DNA of 36,546 nucleotides from Saccoglossus kowalevskii (lineage: Eukaryota; Hemichordata; Enteropneusta; Harrimaniidae): positions 1 to 36,546 of the forward strand of contig NW_003143244.1 in assembly GCF_000003605.2 (NCBI RefSeq). The letters are read 5' to 3'. Shown piece after piece: positions 1-10,007 of this stretch (the first letter of the stretch is position 1; the number at the start of each line of letters is the position of its first letter). The position numbers and the translations under genes are program-made. Under the pieces are notes generated by a model that saw only the letters and a list, made by a program, of their open reading frames with translations, searched no databases and was not told where the DNA came from.

Positions 1-299
1 AATCTAAGACAATCACTACATCAAAGTCGCCTATTCATAAATTAAAACAAACCTCCGACAAAAATGGATACATGGCCTTATGACTGAATAGAACTCATGT
101 TTCTCAGCAAAGTTCGTGAACTTAAAACCAAGTGAAAGTGTTCAAAGCATGAGAAAGTGAAATTAAAAACCATTGAAAATAAATGGATTTACAGTCATTT
201 TTTGGGGGGTAAAAATACAATGTTCAATGAAAATCGTTGAATTATATTCGATATATGCGATATATTAATATAAAAAGTATACTCAATATAAAGGAAAAA

Positions 300-597
300 G
301 GATTGTGTTCAACTATTTTGGTAGGGCTGCTAGACACTGCCATTCACGAGCGTGATCCCACTACTGCTGCTCCACACGGGAAGTTTTGCATGCTGTGTTT
401 CCACCCTGGGCCGATTCGTCCCTCATTATACAACCTGGTCGTCCTAACCTCCGTCGGGTCGACCATATTGATGCCGAGCTTAGCATGGACGCCTGATCTC
501 CATAGAAAGACAACTAACAGGACTCCCAACCTCAATCCGACAAACAACCCCGGCCTCCAAGTAACTGGATTACAGGCGCACGCCACAACGCCCAGCC
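300..597 (-). ncRNA. 7SL: SRP RNA (7SL), copy 1
   Basis: Full-length copy with a T5 terminator at 295-299. The 3' part has GUGAAUGGC where most copies have GUGAAUAGGC. It carries an extra GCA triplet (GGAGCAGCAGUAG) just before the conserved CAGUAGUGGG, unique in the array. Its TATA-like box at 621-628 is intact, but DNA upstream of about -57 is missing (junction at 654/655). Confidence 0.93.
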
Positions 598-653
598 ATT
601 TACGCATGACATTTTAACGCTATTTATTGAATAGAAGACAGTGCCATCTACGA

Positions 654-655
654 TG
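654..655. other. Upstream-deletion junction, copy 1
   Basis: CTACGAT joins directly to GAAATTAAAAACC, where full units have about 221 bp in between. The two ancestral ends share TG, so this looks like a short-homology deletion. The same junction occurs at 1147, 2354, 4215 and 18196. Confidence 0.9.
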
Positions 656-795
656 AAATTAAAAACCATTGAAAATAAATGGATTTACAGTCATTTTTTG
701 GGGGGTAAAAATACAATGTTCAATGAAAATCGTTTAATTATATTCGATATATGCGATATATTAATATAAAAAGTATACTCAATATAAAGGAAAAA

Positions 796-1090
796 GGATT
801 GTGTTCAACTATTTTGGTAGGGCTGCTAGACACTGCCATTCACGAGCGTGATCCCACTACTGCTCCACACGGGAAGTTTTGCCTGCTGTGTTTCCACCCT
901 GGGCCGATTCGTCCCTCATTATACAACCTGGTCGTCCTAACCTCCGTCGGGTCGACCATATTGATGCCGAGCTTAGCATGGACGCCTGATCTCCATAGAA
1001 AGACAACTAACAGGACTCCCAACCTCAATCCGACCAACAACCCCGGCCTCCAAGTAACTGGATTACAGGCGCACGCCGCAACGCCCAGCC
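796..1090 (-). ncRNA. 7SL: SRP RNA (7SL), copy 2
   Basis: 295-bp copy with a T5 terminator at 791-795. It has the GUGAAUGGC form and a G for A change in the 5' domain (plus strand CGCCGCAACGCC), shared with copies 12 and 28. Like copy 1 it sits in a 493-bp unit and keeps only about 57 bp of upstream DNA. Confidence 0.93.
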
Positions 1091-1146
1091 ATTTACGCAT
1101 GACATTTTAACGCTATTTATTGAATAGAAGACAGTGCCATCTACGA

Positions 1147-1148
1147 TG
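1147..1148. other. Upstream-deletion junction, copy 2
   Basis: Same CGAT/GAAATT junction as at 654, exactly 493 bp further on, so the shortened unit is itself tandemly repeated. Confidence 0.9.
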
Positions 1149-1283
1149 AAATTAAAAACCATTGAAAATAAATGGATTTACAGTCATTTTTTGGGGGGTA
1201 AAAATACAATGTTCAATGAAAATCGTTGAATTATATTCGATATATGCGATATATTAATATAAAAAGTATACTCAATATAAAGG

Positions 1284-1288
1284 AAAAA
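1284..1288 (-). terminator. Pol III T5 terminator of copy 3
   Basis: TTTTT on the minus strand directly follows the conserved 3' end CACAATCC. A run of four or more T is the usual RNA polymerase III stop. A second T5 lies about 20 nt further on in most units. Confidence 0.85.
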
Positions 1289-1583
1289 GGATTGTGTTCA
1301 ACTATTTTGGTAGGGCTGCTAGACGCTGCCATTCACGAGCGTGATCCCACAACTGCTCCACACGGGAAGTTTTGCCTGCTGTGTTTCCACCCTGGGCCGA
1401 TTCGTCCCTCATTATACAACCTGGTCGTCCTAACCTCCGTCGGGTCGACCATATTGATGCCGAGCTTAGCATGGACGCCTGATCTCCATAGAAAGACAAC
1501 TAACAGGACTCCCAACCTCAATCCGACCAACAACCCCGGCCTCCAAGTAACTGGATTACAGGCGCACGCCACAACGCCCAGCC
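1289..1583 (-). ncRNA. 7SL: SRP RNA (7SL), copy 3
   Basis: 295-bp copy with T5 terminator and complete upstream region: TATA-like box, palindrome and octamer-like motif all present. It has the GUGAAUGGC form and CAGUUGUGGG in place of CAGUAGUGGG. Confidence 0.93.
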
Positions 1584-1606
1584 ATTTACGCATGACATTT
1601 TAACGC

Positions 1607-1614
1607 TATTTATT
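1607..1614 (-). promoter_or_regulatory. TATA-like box of copy 3
   Basis: AATAAATA on the minus strand at -31 to -24 from the first G of GGCTGGGCG. The same element at the same distance precedes nearly all full copies. The placement fits TATA-dependent Pol III promoters (U6 type; plant SRP RNA genes). Confidence 0.75.
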
Positions 1615-1629
1615 GAATAGAAGTCAGTG

Positions 1630-1642
1630 CCATCTAAGATGG
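1630..1642. promoter_or_regulatory. Palindrome CCATCTAAGATGG upstream of copy 3
   Basis: A perfect inverted repeat (CCATCT, one central base, AGATGG) at -47 to -59. Many units have the weaker form CCATCTACGATGG. The position is where a proximal element would sit in U6-type genes, but I recognise no known site. The recurrent upstream deletion cuts through its distal arm. Confidence 0.4.
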
Positions 1643-1660
1643 TACCTGGCATCCACCTGG

Positions 1661-1667
1661 TTTGCAT
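1661..1667. promoter_or_regulatory. Octamer-like motif TTTGCAT upstream of copy 3
   Basis: Lies at -78 to -84; the minus strand reads ATGCAAA, seven of eight bases of the ATGCAAAT octamer. It recurs in every full spacer, in TTTGCATG or TTTGCATA context. It could be a distal activator site; being part of a repeat, conservation alone does not prove function. Confidence 0.35.
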
Positions 1668-2003
1668 GTCTGTTTTGAAGTTTACACAATAATCATTGCC
1701 CAATAACTATCTAAGACAATCGCTACATCAAAGTCGCCTATTCATAAAAACAAACCTCCGACAAAAATGGATACATGGCCTTATGACTGAATAGAACTCA
1801 TGTTTCTCAGCAGAGTTCGTGAACTTAAAACCAAGTGAAAGTGTTCAAAGCATGAGAAAGTGAAATTAAAAACCATTGAAAATAAATGGATTTACAGTAA
1901 TTTTTGGGGTGATAAAAATACAATGTTCAATAAAAATCGTTGAATTATATTCGATATATGCGATATATTAATATAAAAAGTATACTCAATATAAAGGAAA
2001 AAA

Positions 2004-2297
2004 GGATTGTGTTCAACTATTTTGGTAGGGCTGCTAGACGCTGCCTATTCACGAGCGATCCCACTACTGCTCCACACGGAAACTTTTGCCTGCTGTGTTT
2101 CCACCCTGGGCCGATTCGTCCCTCATTATACAACCTGGTCGTCCTAACCTCCGTCGGGTCGACCATATTGATGCCGAGCTTAGCATGGACGCCTGATCTC
2201 CATAGAAAGACAACTAACAGGACTCCCAACCTCAACCCGTACAACAACCCCGGCCTCCAAGTAACTGGATTACAGGCGCACGCCACAACGCCCAGCC
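2004..2297 (-). ncRNA. 7SL: SRP RNA (7SL), copy 4
   Basis: 294-bp copy of the short 3'-arm class (GGGAUCGCUCGUG, two nt less than GGGAUCGCGCUCGUG), with a T6 terminator. Upstream DNA beyond about -57 is missing (junction 2354/2355). Confidence 0.93.
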
Positions 2298-2353
2298 ATT
2301 TACGCATGACATTTTAACGCTATTTATTGAATAGAAGACAGTGCCATCTACGA

Positions 2354-2355
2354 TG
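2354..2355. other. Upstream-deletion junction, copy 4
   Basis: Same CGAT/GAAATT junction as at 654. Here the neighbouring unit also carries the 66-bp internal gene deletion (copy 5). Confidence 0.9.
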
Positions 2356-2499
2356 AAATTAAAAACCATTGAAAATAAATGGATTGACAGTCATTTTTGG
2401 GGGGGGGGGTAAAAATACAATGTTCAATGAAAATCGTTGAATTATATTCGATATATGCGATATATTAATATAAAAAGTATACTCAATATAAAGGAAAAA

Positions 2500-2729
2500 G
2501 GATTGTGTTCAACTATTTTGGTAGGGCTGCTAGACGATGCCTATTCACGAACGTGATCCCATTACTGCTCCACACGGGAACTCCGTCGGGTCGACCATAT
2601 TGATGCCGAGCTTAGCATGGACACCTGATCTCCATAGAAAGACAACTAACAGGACTCCCAACCTCAATCCGTCCAACAACCCCGGCCTCCAAGTAACTGG
2701 ATTACAGGCGCACGCCACAACGCCCAGCC
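2500..2729 (-). pseudogene. 7SL: SRP RNA copy 5, internally deleted
   Basis: 230 bp. A 66-bp block, equivalent to nt 150-215 of the full RNA, is missing at plus-strand GGGAAC/TCCG; the ends share AAC. The loss removes the 3' side of helix 6, the GUG-GAAA-CAC hairpin and AGCAG, that is, the SRP54-binding core. The T5 terminator and TATA-like box remain, so it could be transcribed but should not make a working SRP RNA. Copy 8 has the identical deletion. Confidence 0.9.
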
Positions 2730-3148
2730 ATTTACGCATGACATTTTAACGCTATTTATTGAATAGAAGTCAGTGCCATCTAAGATGGTACCAGGCATCC
2801 ACCTGGTTTGCATGTCTGTTTTGAAGTTTACACAATAATCATTGCCCAATAACTATCTAAGACAATCGCTACATCAAAGTCGCCTATTCATAAAAACAAA
2901 CCTCCGACAAAAATGGATACATGGCCTTATGACTGAATAGAAGTCATGTTTCTCAGCAGAGTTCGTGAACTTAAAACCAAGTGAAAATGTTCAAAGCATG
3001 AGAAAGTGAAATTAAAAACCATTGAAAATAAATGGATTTACAGTCATTTTTTGGGGGGTAAAAATACAATGTTCAATGAAAATCGTTTAATTATATTCGA
3101 TATATGCGATATATTAATATAAAAAGTATACTCAATATAAAGGAAAAA

Positions 3149-3444
3149 GGATTGTGTTCAACTATTTTGTTCGGGCTGCTAGACGCTGCCTATTCACGAG
3201 CGTGATCCCACTACTGCTCCACACGGGAACTTTTACCTGCTGTGTTTCCACCCTGGGCCGATTCGTCCCTCATTATACAACCTGGTCGTCCTAACCTTCG
3301 TCGGGTCGACCATATTGATGCCGAGCTTAGCATGGACGCCTGATCTCCATAGAAAGACAACTAACAGGACTCCCAACCTCAACCCGTCCAACAACCCCGG
3401 CCTCCAAGTAACTGGATTACAGGCGCACGCCACAACGCCCAGCC
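3149..3444 (-). ncRNA. 7SL: SRP RNA (7SL), copy 6
   Basis: 296-bp copy with T5 terminator and full upstream region. CCCGAACAAAA replaces CCCUACCAAAA in the 3' arm of helix 5, and AGCAGGUAAAAG replaces AGCAGGCAAAAG beside helix 8. Confidence 0.92.
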
Positions 3445-3863
3445 ATTTACGCATGACATTTTAACGCTATTTATTGAATAGATGACAGTGCCATCTACGA
3501 TGGTACCTGGCATCCAACTGGTTTGCATGTCTGTTTTGAAGTTTACACAATAATCATTGCCCAATAACTATCTAAGACAATCACTACATCAAAGTCGCCT
3601 ATTCATAAAAAAACCTCCGACAAAAATGGATACTAGTACATGGCCTTATGACTGAATAGAACTCATGTTTCTCAGCAGAGTTCGTGAACTTAAAACCAAG
3701 TGAAAGTGTTCAAAGCATGAGAAAGTGAAATTAAAACCATTGAAAATAAATGGATTTACAGTCATTTTTGGGGGGTAAAAATACAATGTCAATGAAAATC
3801 GTTGATTATATTCGATATATGCGATATATTAATATAAAAAGTATACTCAAAATAAAGGAAAAA

Positions 3864-4158
3864 GGATTGTGTTCAACTATTTTGGTAGGGCTGCTAGACA
3901 CTGCCATTCACGAGCGTGATCCCACTACTGCTCCACACGGGAAGTTTTGCCTGCTGTGTTTCCATCCTGGGCCGATTCGTCCCTCATTATACAACCTGGT
4001 CGTCCTAACCTCCGTCGGGTCGACCATATTGATGCCGAGCTTAGCATGGACGCCTGATCTCCATAGAAAGACAACTAACAGGACTCCCAACCTCAATCCG
4101 TCCAACAACCCCGGCCTCCAAGTAACTGGATTACAGGCGCACGCCACAACGCCCAGCC
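3864..4158 (-). ncRNA. 7SL: SRP RNA (7SL), copy 7
   Basis: 295-bp copy of the GUGAAUGGC form with a T5 terminator. CCCAGGAUGGAAACAC differs from CCCAGGGUGGAAACAC at the base of the GAAA hairpin. Upstream DNA beyond about -57 is missing. Confidence 0.92.
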
Positions 4159-4214
4159 ATTTACGCATGACATTTTAACGCTATTTATTGAATAGAAGAC
4201 AGTGCCATCTACGA

Positions 4215-4216
4215 TG
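4215..4216. other. Upstream-deletion junction, copy 7
   Basis: Same CGAT/GAAATT junction as at 654, again next to an internally deleted copy (copy 8), repeating the arrangement at 2354. Confidence 0.9.
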
Positions 4217-4359
4217 AAATTAAAAACCATTGAAAATAAATGGATTGACAGTCATTTTGGGGGGGGGGGTAAAAATACAATGTTCAATGAAAATCGTTGA
4301 ATTATATTCGATATATGCGATATATTAATATAAAAAGTATACTCAATATAAAGGAAAAA

Positions 4360-4589
4360 GGATTGTGTTCAACTATTTTGGTAGGGCTGCTAGACGATGC
4401 CTATTCACGAACGTGATCCCATTACTGCTCCACACGGGAACTCCGTCGGGTCGACCATATTGATGCCGAGCTTAGCATGGACACCTGATCTCCATAGAAA
4501 GACAACTAACAGGACTCCCAACCTCAATCCGTCCAACAACCCCGGCCTCCAAGTAACTGGATTACAGGCGCACGCCACAACGCCCAGCC
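4360..4589 (-). pseudogene. 7SL: SRP RNA copy 8, internally deleted
   Basis: 230 bp, with exactly the 66-bp deletion of copy 5 and nearly the same sequence, including CGAACGTGATCCCATTACTG on the plus strand. The TATA-like box is altered (AATAATTA). It is a duplicate of the copy 5 unit, not an independent event. Confidence 0.9.
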
Positions 4590-5007
4590 ATTTACGCATG
4601 ACATTTTAACGCTAATTATTGAATAGAAGACAGTGCCATATACGATGGTACCTGGCATCCAACTGGTTTGCATGTCTGTTTTGAAGTTTACACAATAATC
4701 ATTGCCCAATAACTATCTAAGACAATCACAACATCAAAGTCGCCTATTCATAAAAACAAACCTCCGACAAAAATGGATACATGGCCTTATGACTGAATAG
4801 AACTCATGTTTCTCAGCAGAGTTCGTGAACTTAAAACCAAGTGAAAGTGTTCAAAGCATGAGAAAGTGAAATTAAAAACCATTGAAAATAAATGGATTTA
4901 CAGTCATTTTTGGGGGGTAAAAATACAATGTTCAATGAAAATCGTTGAATTATATTCGATATATGCGATATATTAATATAAAAAGTATACTCAATATAAA
5001 GGAAAAA

Positions 5008-5303
5008 GGATTGTGTTCAACTATTTTGGTAGGGCTGCTAGACGCTACCTATTCACGAGCGTGATCCCACTACTGCTCCACACGGGAACTTTTGCCTGCT
5101 GTGTTTCCACCCTGGGCCGATTCGTCCCTCATTATACAAACTGGTCGTCCTAACCTCCGTCTGGTCGACCATATTGATGCCGAGCTTAGCATGGACGCCT
5201 GATCTCCATAGAAAGACGACTAACAGGACTCCCAACCTCAACCCGTCCAACAACCCCGGCCTCCAAGTAACTGGATTACAGGCGCACGCCACAACGCCCA
5301 GCC
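5008..5303 (-). ncRNA. 7SL: SRP RNA (7SL), copy 9
   Basis: 296-bp copy with T5 terminator. It is marked by GACCAGACGGAGG before the helix 6 loop, CAGUUUGUAUAAUG, and a TCTGGC start context (plus strand CGCCAGAC). Nearly identical to copy 34. Confidence 0.93.
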
Positions 5304-5722
5304 ATTTACGCCAGACATTTTAACGCTATTTATTGAATAGAAGACAGTGCCATCTACGATGGTACCAGGCATCCACCTGGTTTGCATGTCTGTTTTGAAG
5401 TTTACACAATAATCATTGCCCAATAACTATCTAAGACAATCTCTACATCAAAGTCGCCTATTCATAAAAACAAACCTCCGACAAAAATGGATACATGGCC
5501 TTATGACTGAATAGAAGTCATGTTTCTCAGCAGAGTTCGTGAACTTAAAACCAAGTGAAAGTGTTCAAAGCATGAGAAAGTGAAATTAAAAACCATTGAA
5601 AATAAATGGATTTACAGTAATTTTTGGGGTGATAAAAATACAATGTTCAATAAAAATCGTTGAATTATATTCGATATATGCGATATATTAATATAAAAAG
5701 TATACTCAATATAAAGGAAAAA

Positions 5723-6016
5723 GGATTGTGTTCAACTATTTTGGTAGGGCTGCTAGACGCTGCCTATTCACGAGCGATCCCACTACTGCTCCACACGGAA
5801 ACTTTTGCCTGCTGTGTTTCCACCCTGGGCCGATTCGTCCCTCATTATACAACCTGGTCGTCCTAACCTCCGTCGGGTCGACCATATTGATGCCGAGCTT
5901 AGCATGGACGCCTGATCTCCATAGAAAGACAACTAACAGGACTCCCAACCTCAACCCGTCCAACAACCCCGGCCTCCAAGTAACTGGATTACAGGCGCAC
6001 GCCACAACGCCCAGCC
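5723..6016 (-). ncRNA. 7SL: SRP RNA (7SL), copy 10
   Basis: 294-bp copy of the short GGGAUCGCUCGUG class with T5 terminator, full upstream region and the type II downstream spacer (TAATTTTTGGGGTGATAAAA). Confidence 0.93.
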
Positions 6017-6435
6017 ATTTACGCCTGACATTTTAACGCTATTTATTGAATAGAAGACAGTGCCATCTACGATGGAACCTGGCATCCAACTGGTTTGCAT
6101 GTCTGTTTTGAAGTTTACACAATAATCATTGCCCAATAACTATCTAAGACAATCACTACATCAAAGTCGCCTATTCATAAAAACAAACCTCCGACAAAAA
6201 TGGATACATGGCCTTATGACTGAATAGAACTCATGTTTCTCAGCAGAGTTCGTGAACTTAAAACCAAGTGAAAGTGTTCAAAGCATGAGAAAGTGAAATT
6301 AAAAACCATTGAAAATAAATGTATTTACAGTCATTTTTGGGGGATAAAAATACAATGTTCAATGAAAATCGTTGAATTATATTCGATATATGCGATATAT
6401 TAATATAAAAAGTATACTCAATATAAAGGAAAAAA

Positions 6436-6731
6436 GGATTGTGTTCAACTATTTTGGTAGGGCTGCTAGACGCTGCCTATTCACGAGAGCGATCCCACTA
6501 CTGCCTTACACGGAAACTTTTGCCTGCTGTGTTTCCACCCTGGGCCGATTCGTCCCTCATTATACAACCTGGTCGTCCTAACCTCCGTCGGGTCGACCAT
6601 ATTGATGCCGAGCTTAGCATGGACGCCTGATCTCCTTAGAAAGACAACTAACAGAACTCCCAACCTCAACCCGTCCAACAACCCCGGCCTCCAAGTAACT
6701 GGATTACAGGCGCACGCTACAACGCCCAGCC
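6436..6731 (-). ncRNA. 7SL: SRP RNA (7SL), copy 11
   Basis: 296-bp copy with T6 terminator. Marked by GGGAUCGCUCUCGUG and CCGUGUAAGGCAGUAG next to the conserved CAGUAGUGGG. Sister of copy 33. Confidence 0.93.
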
Positions 6732-7148
6732 ATTTACGCCTGACATTTTAACGCTATTTATTGAATAGAAGACAGTGCCATCTACGATGGTACCTGGCAT
6801 CCAACTGGTTTGCATATCTGTTTTGAAGTTTACACAATAATCATTGCCCAATAACTATCTAAGACAATCACTACATCAAAGTCGCCTATTCATAAAAAAA
6901 ACCTTCGACAAAAATGGATACATGGCCTTATGACTGAATAGAACTCATGTTTCTCAGCAGAGTTCGTGAACTTAAAACCAAGTGAAAGTGTTCAAAGCAT
7001 GAGAAAGTGAAATTAAAAACCATTGAAAATAAATGGATTTACAGTCATTTTTGGGGGGTAAAAATACAATGTTCAATGAAAATCGTTGAATTATATTCGA
7101 TATATGCGATATATTAATATAAAAAGTATACTCAATATAAAGGAAAAA

Positions 7149-7445
7149 GGATTGTGTTCAACTATTTTGGTAGGGCTGCTAGACGCTACCTATTCACGAG
7201 CGTGATCCCACTACTGCTCCACACGGGAACTTTTGCCTGCTGTGTTTTCCACCCTGGGCCGATTCGTTCCTCATTATACAACCTGGTCGTCCTAACCTCC
7301 GTCGGGTCGACCATATTGATGCCGAGCTTAGCATGGACGCCTGATCTCCATAGAAAGACAACTAACAGGACTCCCAACCTCAATCCGACCAACAACCCCG
7401 GCCTCCAAGTAACTGGATTACAGGCGCACGCCGCAACGCCCAGCC
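7149..7445 (-). ncRNA. 7SL: SRP RNA (7SL), copy 12
   Basis: 297-bp copy with T5 terminator. One extra A makes the helix 8 tip GUG-GAAAA-CAC, five loop bases instead of a GNRA tetraloop, which may weaken SRP54 contact. The 5' half matches copy 28. Confidence 0.9.
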
Positions 7446-7864
7446 ATTTACGCCTGACATTTTAACGCTATTTATTGAATAGAAGTCAGTGCCATCTAAG
7501 ATGGTACCTGGCATCCACCTGGTTTGCATGTCTGTTTTGAAGTTTACACAATAATCATTGCCCAATAACTATCTAAGACAATCGCTACATCAAAGTCGCC
7601 TATTCATAAAAACAAACCTCCGACAAAAATGGATACATGGCCTTATGACTGAATAGAACTCATGTTTCTCAGCAGAGTTCGTGAACTTAAAACCAAGTGA
7701 AAGTGTTCAAAGCATGAGAAAGTGAAATTAAAAACCATTGAAAATAAATGGATTTACAGTCATTTTTTTGGGGGTAAAAATACAATGTTCAATGAAAATC
7801 GTTGAATTATATTCGATATATGCGATATATTAATATAAAAAGTATACTCAATATAAAGGAAAAA

Positions 7865-8158
7865 GGATTGTGTTCAACTATTTTGGTAGGGCTGCTAGAC
7901 GCTGCCTATTCACGAGCGATCCCACTACTGCTCCACACGGAAACTTTTGCCTGCTGTGTTTCCACCCTGGGCCGATTCGTCCCTCATTATACAACCTGGT
8001 CGTCCTAACCTCCGTCGGGTCGACCATATTGATGCCGAGCTTAGCATGGACGCCTGATCTCCATAGAAAGACAACTAACAGGACTCCCAACCTCAACCCG
8101 TCCAACAACCCCGGCCTCCAAGTAACTGGATTACAGGCGCACACCACAACGCCCAGCC
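7865..8158 (-). ncRNA. 7SL: SRP RNA (7SL), copy 13
   Basis: 294-bp short-class copy with T5 terminator. The 5' domain has GUGGUGUGCGCC in place of GUGGCGUGCGCC, a C-to-U change. Confidence 0.92.
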
Positions 8159-8577
8159 ACTTACGCTTGACATTTTAACGCTATTTATTGAATAGAAGAC
8201 AGTGCCATCTACGATGGTACCTGGCATCCAACTGGTTTGCATGTCTGTTTTGAAGTTTACACAATAATCATTGCCCAATAACTATCTAAGACAATCACTA
8301 CATCAAAGTCGCCTATTCATAAAAACAAACCTCCGACAAAAATGGATACATGGCCTTATGACTGAATAGAACTCGTGTTTCTCAGCAGAGTTCGTGAACT
8401 TAAAACCAAGTGAAAGTGTTCAAAGCATGAGAAAGTGAAATTAAAATCCATAGAAAATAAATGGATTTACAGTAATTTTTGGGGTGATAAAAATACAATG
8501 TTCAATAAAAATCGTTGAATTATATTCGATATATGCGATATATTAATATAAAAAGTATACTCAATATAAAGGAAAAA

Positions 8578-8873
8578 GGATTGTGTTCAACTATTTTGGT
8601 AGGGCTGCTAGACGCTGCCTATTCACGAGCGTGATACCACTACTGCTCCACACGGGAACTTTTGCCTGCTGTGTTTCCACCCTGGGCCGATTCGTCCCTC
8701 CTTATACAACCTGGTCGTCCGAACCTCCGTCGGGTCGACCATATTGATGCCGAGCTTAGCATGGACGCCTGATCTCCATAGAAAGACAACTAACATGACT
8801 CCCAACCTCAACCCGTCCAACAACCCCGGCCTCCAAGTAACTGGATTACAGGCGCACGCCACAACGCCCAGCC
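8578..8873 (-). ncRNA. 7SL: SRP RNA (7SL), copy 14
   Basis: 296-bp copy with T5 terminator. Marked by CAGUAGUGGUAUCACGC, GUAUAAGGAGGG and GAGGUUCGGACG. The same three markers occur in copy 17, three units (2143 bp) away. Confidence 0.92.
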
Positions 8874-9285
8874 ATTTACGCATGACATTTTAACGCTATT
8901 TATTGAATAGATGACAGTGCCATCTACGATGGTACCTGGCATCCAACTGGTTTGCATGTCTGTTTTGAAGTTTACACAATAATCATTGCCCAATAACTAT
9001 CTAAGACAATCACTACATCAAAGTCGCCTATTCATAAAAAAACCTCCGACAAAAATGGATACATGGCCTTATGACTGAATAGAACTCATGTTTCTCAGCA
9101 GAGTTCGTGAACTTAAAACCAAGTGAAAGTGTTCAAAGCATGAGAAAGTGAAATTAAAATCCATAGAAAATAAATGGATTTACAGTAATTTTTGGGGTGA
9201 TAAAAATACAATGTTCAATAAAAATCGTTGAATTATATTCGATATATGCGATATATTAATATAAAAAGTATACTCAATATAAAGG

Positions 9286-9291
9286 AAAAAA
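9286..9291 (-). terminator. Pol III T6 terminator of copy 15
   Basis: TTTTTT on the minus strand immediately after CACAATCC. Units with T6 and T5 are interspersed through the array. Confidence 0.85.
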
Positions 9292-9587
9292 GGATTGTGT
9301 TCAACTATTTTGGTAGGGCTGCTAGACGCTGCCTATTCACGAGCGCGATCCCACTACTGCTCCACACGGAAACTTTTGCCTGCTGTGTTTCCACCCTGGG
9401 CCGATTCGTCCCTCATTATACAACCTGGTCGTCCTAACCTCCGTCGGGTCGACCATATTGATGCCGAGCTTAGCATGGACGCCTGATCTCCATAGAAAGA
9501 CAACTAACAGGACTCCCAACCTCAACCCGTCCAACAACCCCGGCCTCCAAGTAACTGGATTACAGGCGCACGCCACAACGCCCAGCC
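9292..9587 (-). ncRNA. 7SL: SRP RNA (7SL), copy 15, reference copy
   Basis: The RNA scaffold of the signal recognition particle, which pauses and targets ribosomes making secreted proteins. 296 nt plus U-tail; human 7SL is about 300. From +1 at 9587: GGCUGGGCG and CCUGUAAUCC (Alu domain, SRP9/14 site) at the 5' end; CGGCAUCAAUAUGG entering helix 6; GGAG loop at nt 146-149 (SRP19 site); GGCCCAGG, then GUG-GAAA-CAC with the tetraloop at nt 197-200 and AGCAG at 204-208 (SRP54 site); CAGUAGUGGGAUC; GUGAAUAG. Helix 5 arms pair: GGGUUGU with ACAAUCC, GGUUGGG with CCCUACC (one U-U), CUGUUAG with CUAGCAG, UUGUC with GGCAG. The start is set by alignment to the human 5' end and by the TATA distance. 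Best candidate for a functional copy. Confidence 0.95.
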
Positions 9588-9610
9588 ACTTACGCTTGAC
9601 ATTTTAACGC

Positions 9611-9618
9611 TATTTATT
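9611..9618 (-). promoter_or_regulatory. TATA-like box of copy 15
   Basis: AATAAATA at -31 to -24 relative to nt 9587, the same place as in copy 3. The octamer-like TTTGCAT follows at 9665-9671 and the imperfect palindrome CCATCTACGATGG at 9634-9646. Confidence 0.75.
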
Positions 9619-10007
9619 GAATAGAAGACAGTGCCATCTACGATGGTACCTGGCATCCAACTGGTTTGCATGTCTGTTTTGAAGTTTACACAATAATCAT
9701 TGCCCAATAACTATCTAAGACAATCACTACATCAAAGTCGCCTATTCATAAAAACAAACCTCCGACAAAAATGGATACATGGCCTTATGACTGAATAGAA
9801 CTCGTGTTTCTCAGCAGAGTTCGTGAACTTAAAACCAAGTGAAAGTGTTCAAAGCATGAGAAAGTGAAATTAAAAACCATTGAAAATAAATGGATTTACA
9901 GTCATTTTTTGGGGGGTAAAAATACAATGTTCAATGAAAATCGTTGAATTATATTCGATATATGCGATATATTAATATAAAAAGTATACTCAATATAAAG
10001 GAAAAAA

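Larger units (their letters stand above)
1584..2003. other. Representative intergenic spacer (copy 3 to copy 4)
   Basis: 420 bp between genes, and I see no other gene in it. From the copy 3 side it holds the TATA-like box, a 13-bp palindrome, an octamer-like motif, a moderately AT-rich stretch with the CTAAGACAATC block, a G tract, and the very AT-rich downstream region of copy 4 (TATATTCGATATATGCGATA). The other spacers follow the same plan. Confidence 0.85.
2341..2760. repeat. Doubly deleted unit, duplicated at 4201-4620
   Basis: A unit of about 430 bp carrying both the 221-bp spacer deletion and the 66-bp gene deletion, with a lengthened G tract. The second copy lies 1860 bp on. Both rare deletions together identify it as a segment copied as a block. 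Confidence 0.88.

Noticed and set aside
540-600. Alu-like stretch (AAGTAACTGGATTACAGGCG) suggesting primate Alu or human contamination
   Set aside because: Alu derives from the 7SL ends and lacks the central S domain. Here the match continues through helices 6 and 8 to the 3' end, and the sequence differs from human throughout.
237-617. Open reading frames of 60-142 codons recurring in every unit on both strands
   Set aside because: They overlay the RNA gene and its flanks, change frame and length from unit to unit with small indels, and have no family resemblance. They are by-products of repeat sequence.
9292-9587. 5S rRNA, tRNA or U6 gene in the repeat
   Set aside because: No 5S internal control region, tRNA cloverleaf or U6 ACAGAGA-type motif was seen. 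The only RNA recognised is SRP RNA.
9480-9587. Internal tRNA-type A and B boxes
   Set aside because: TGGCGTGCGCCTG loosely resembles the 7SL A box region, but I see no convincing B box, so I did not list an internal promoter.
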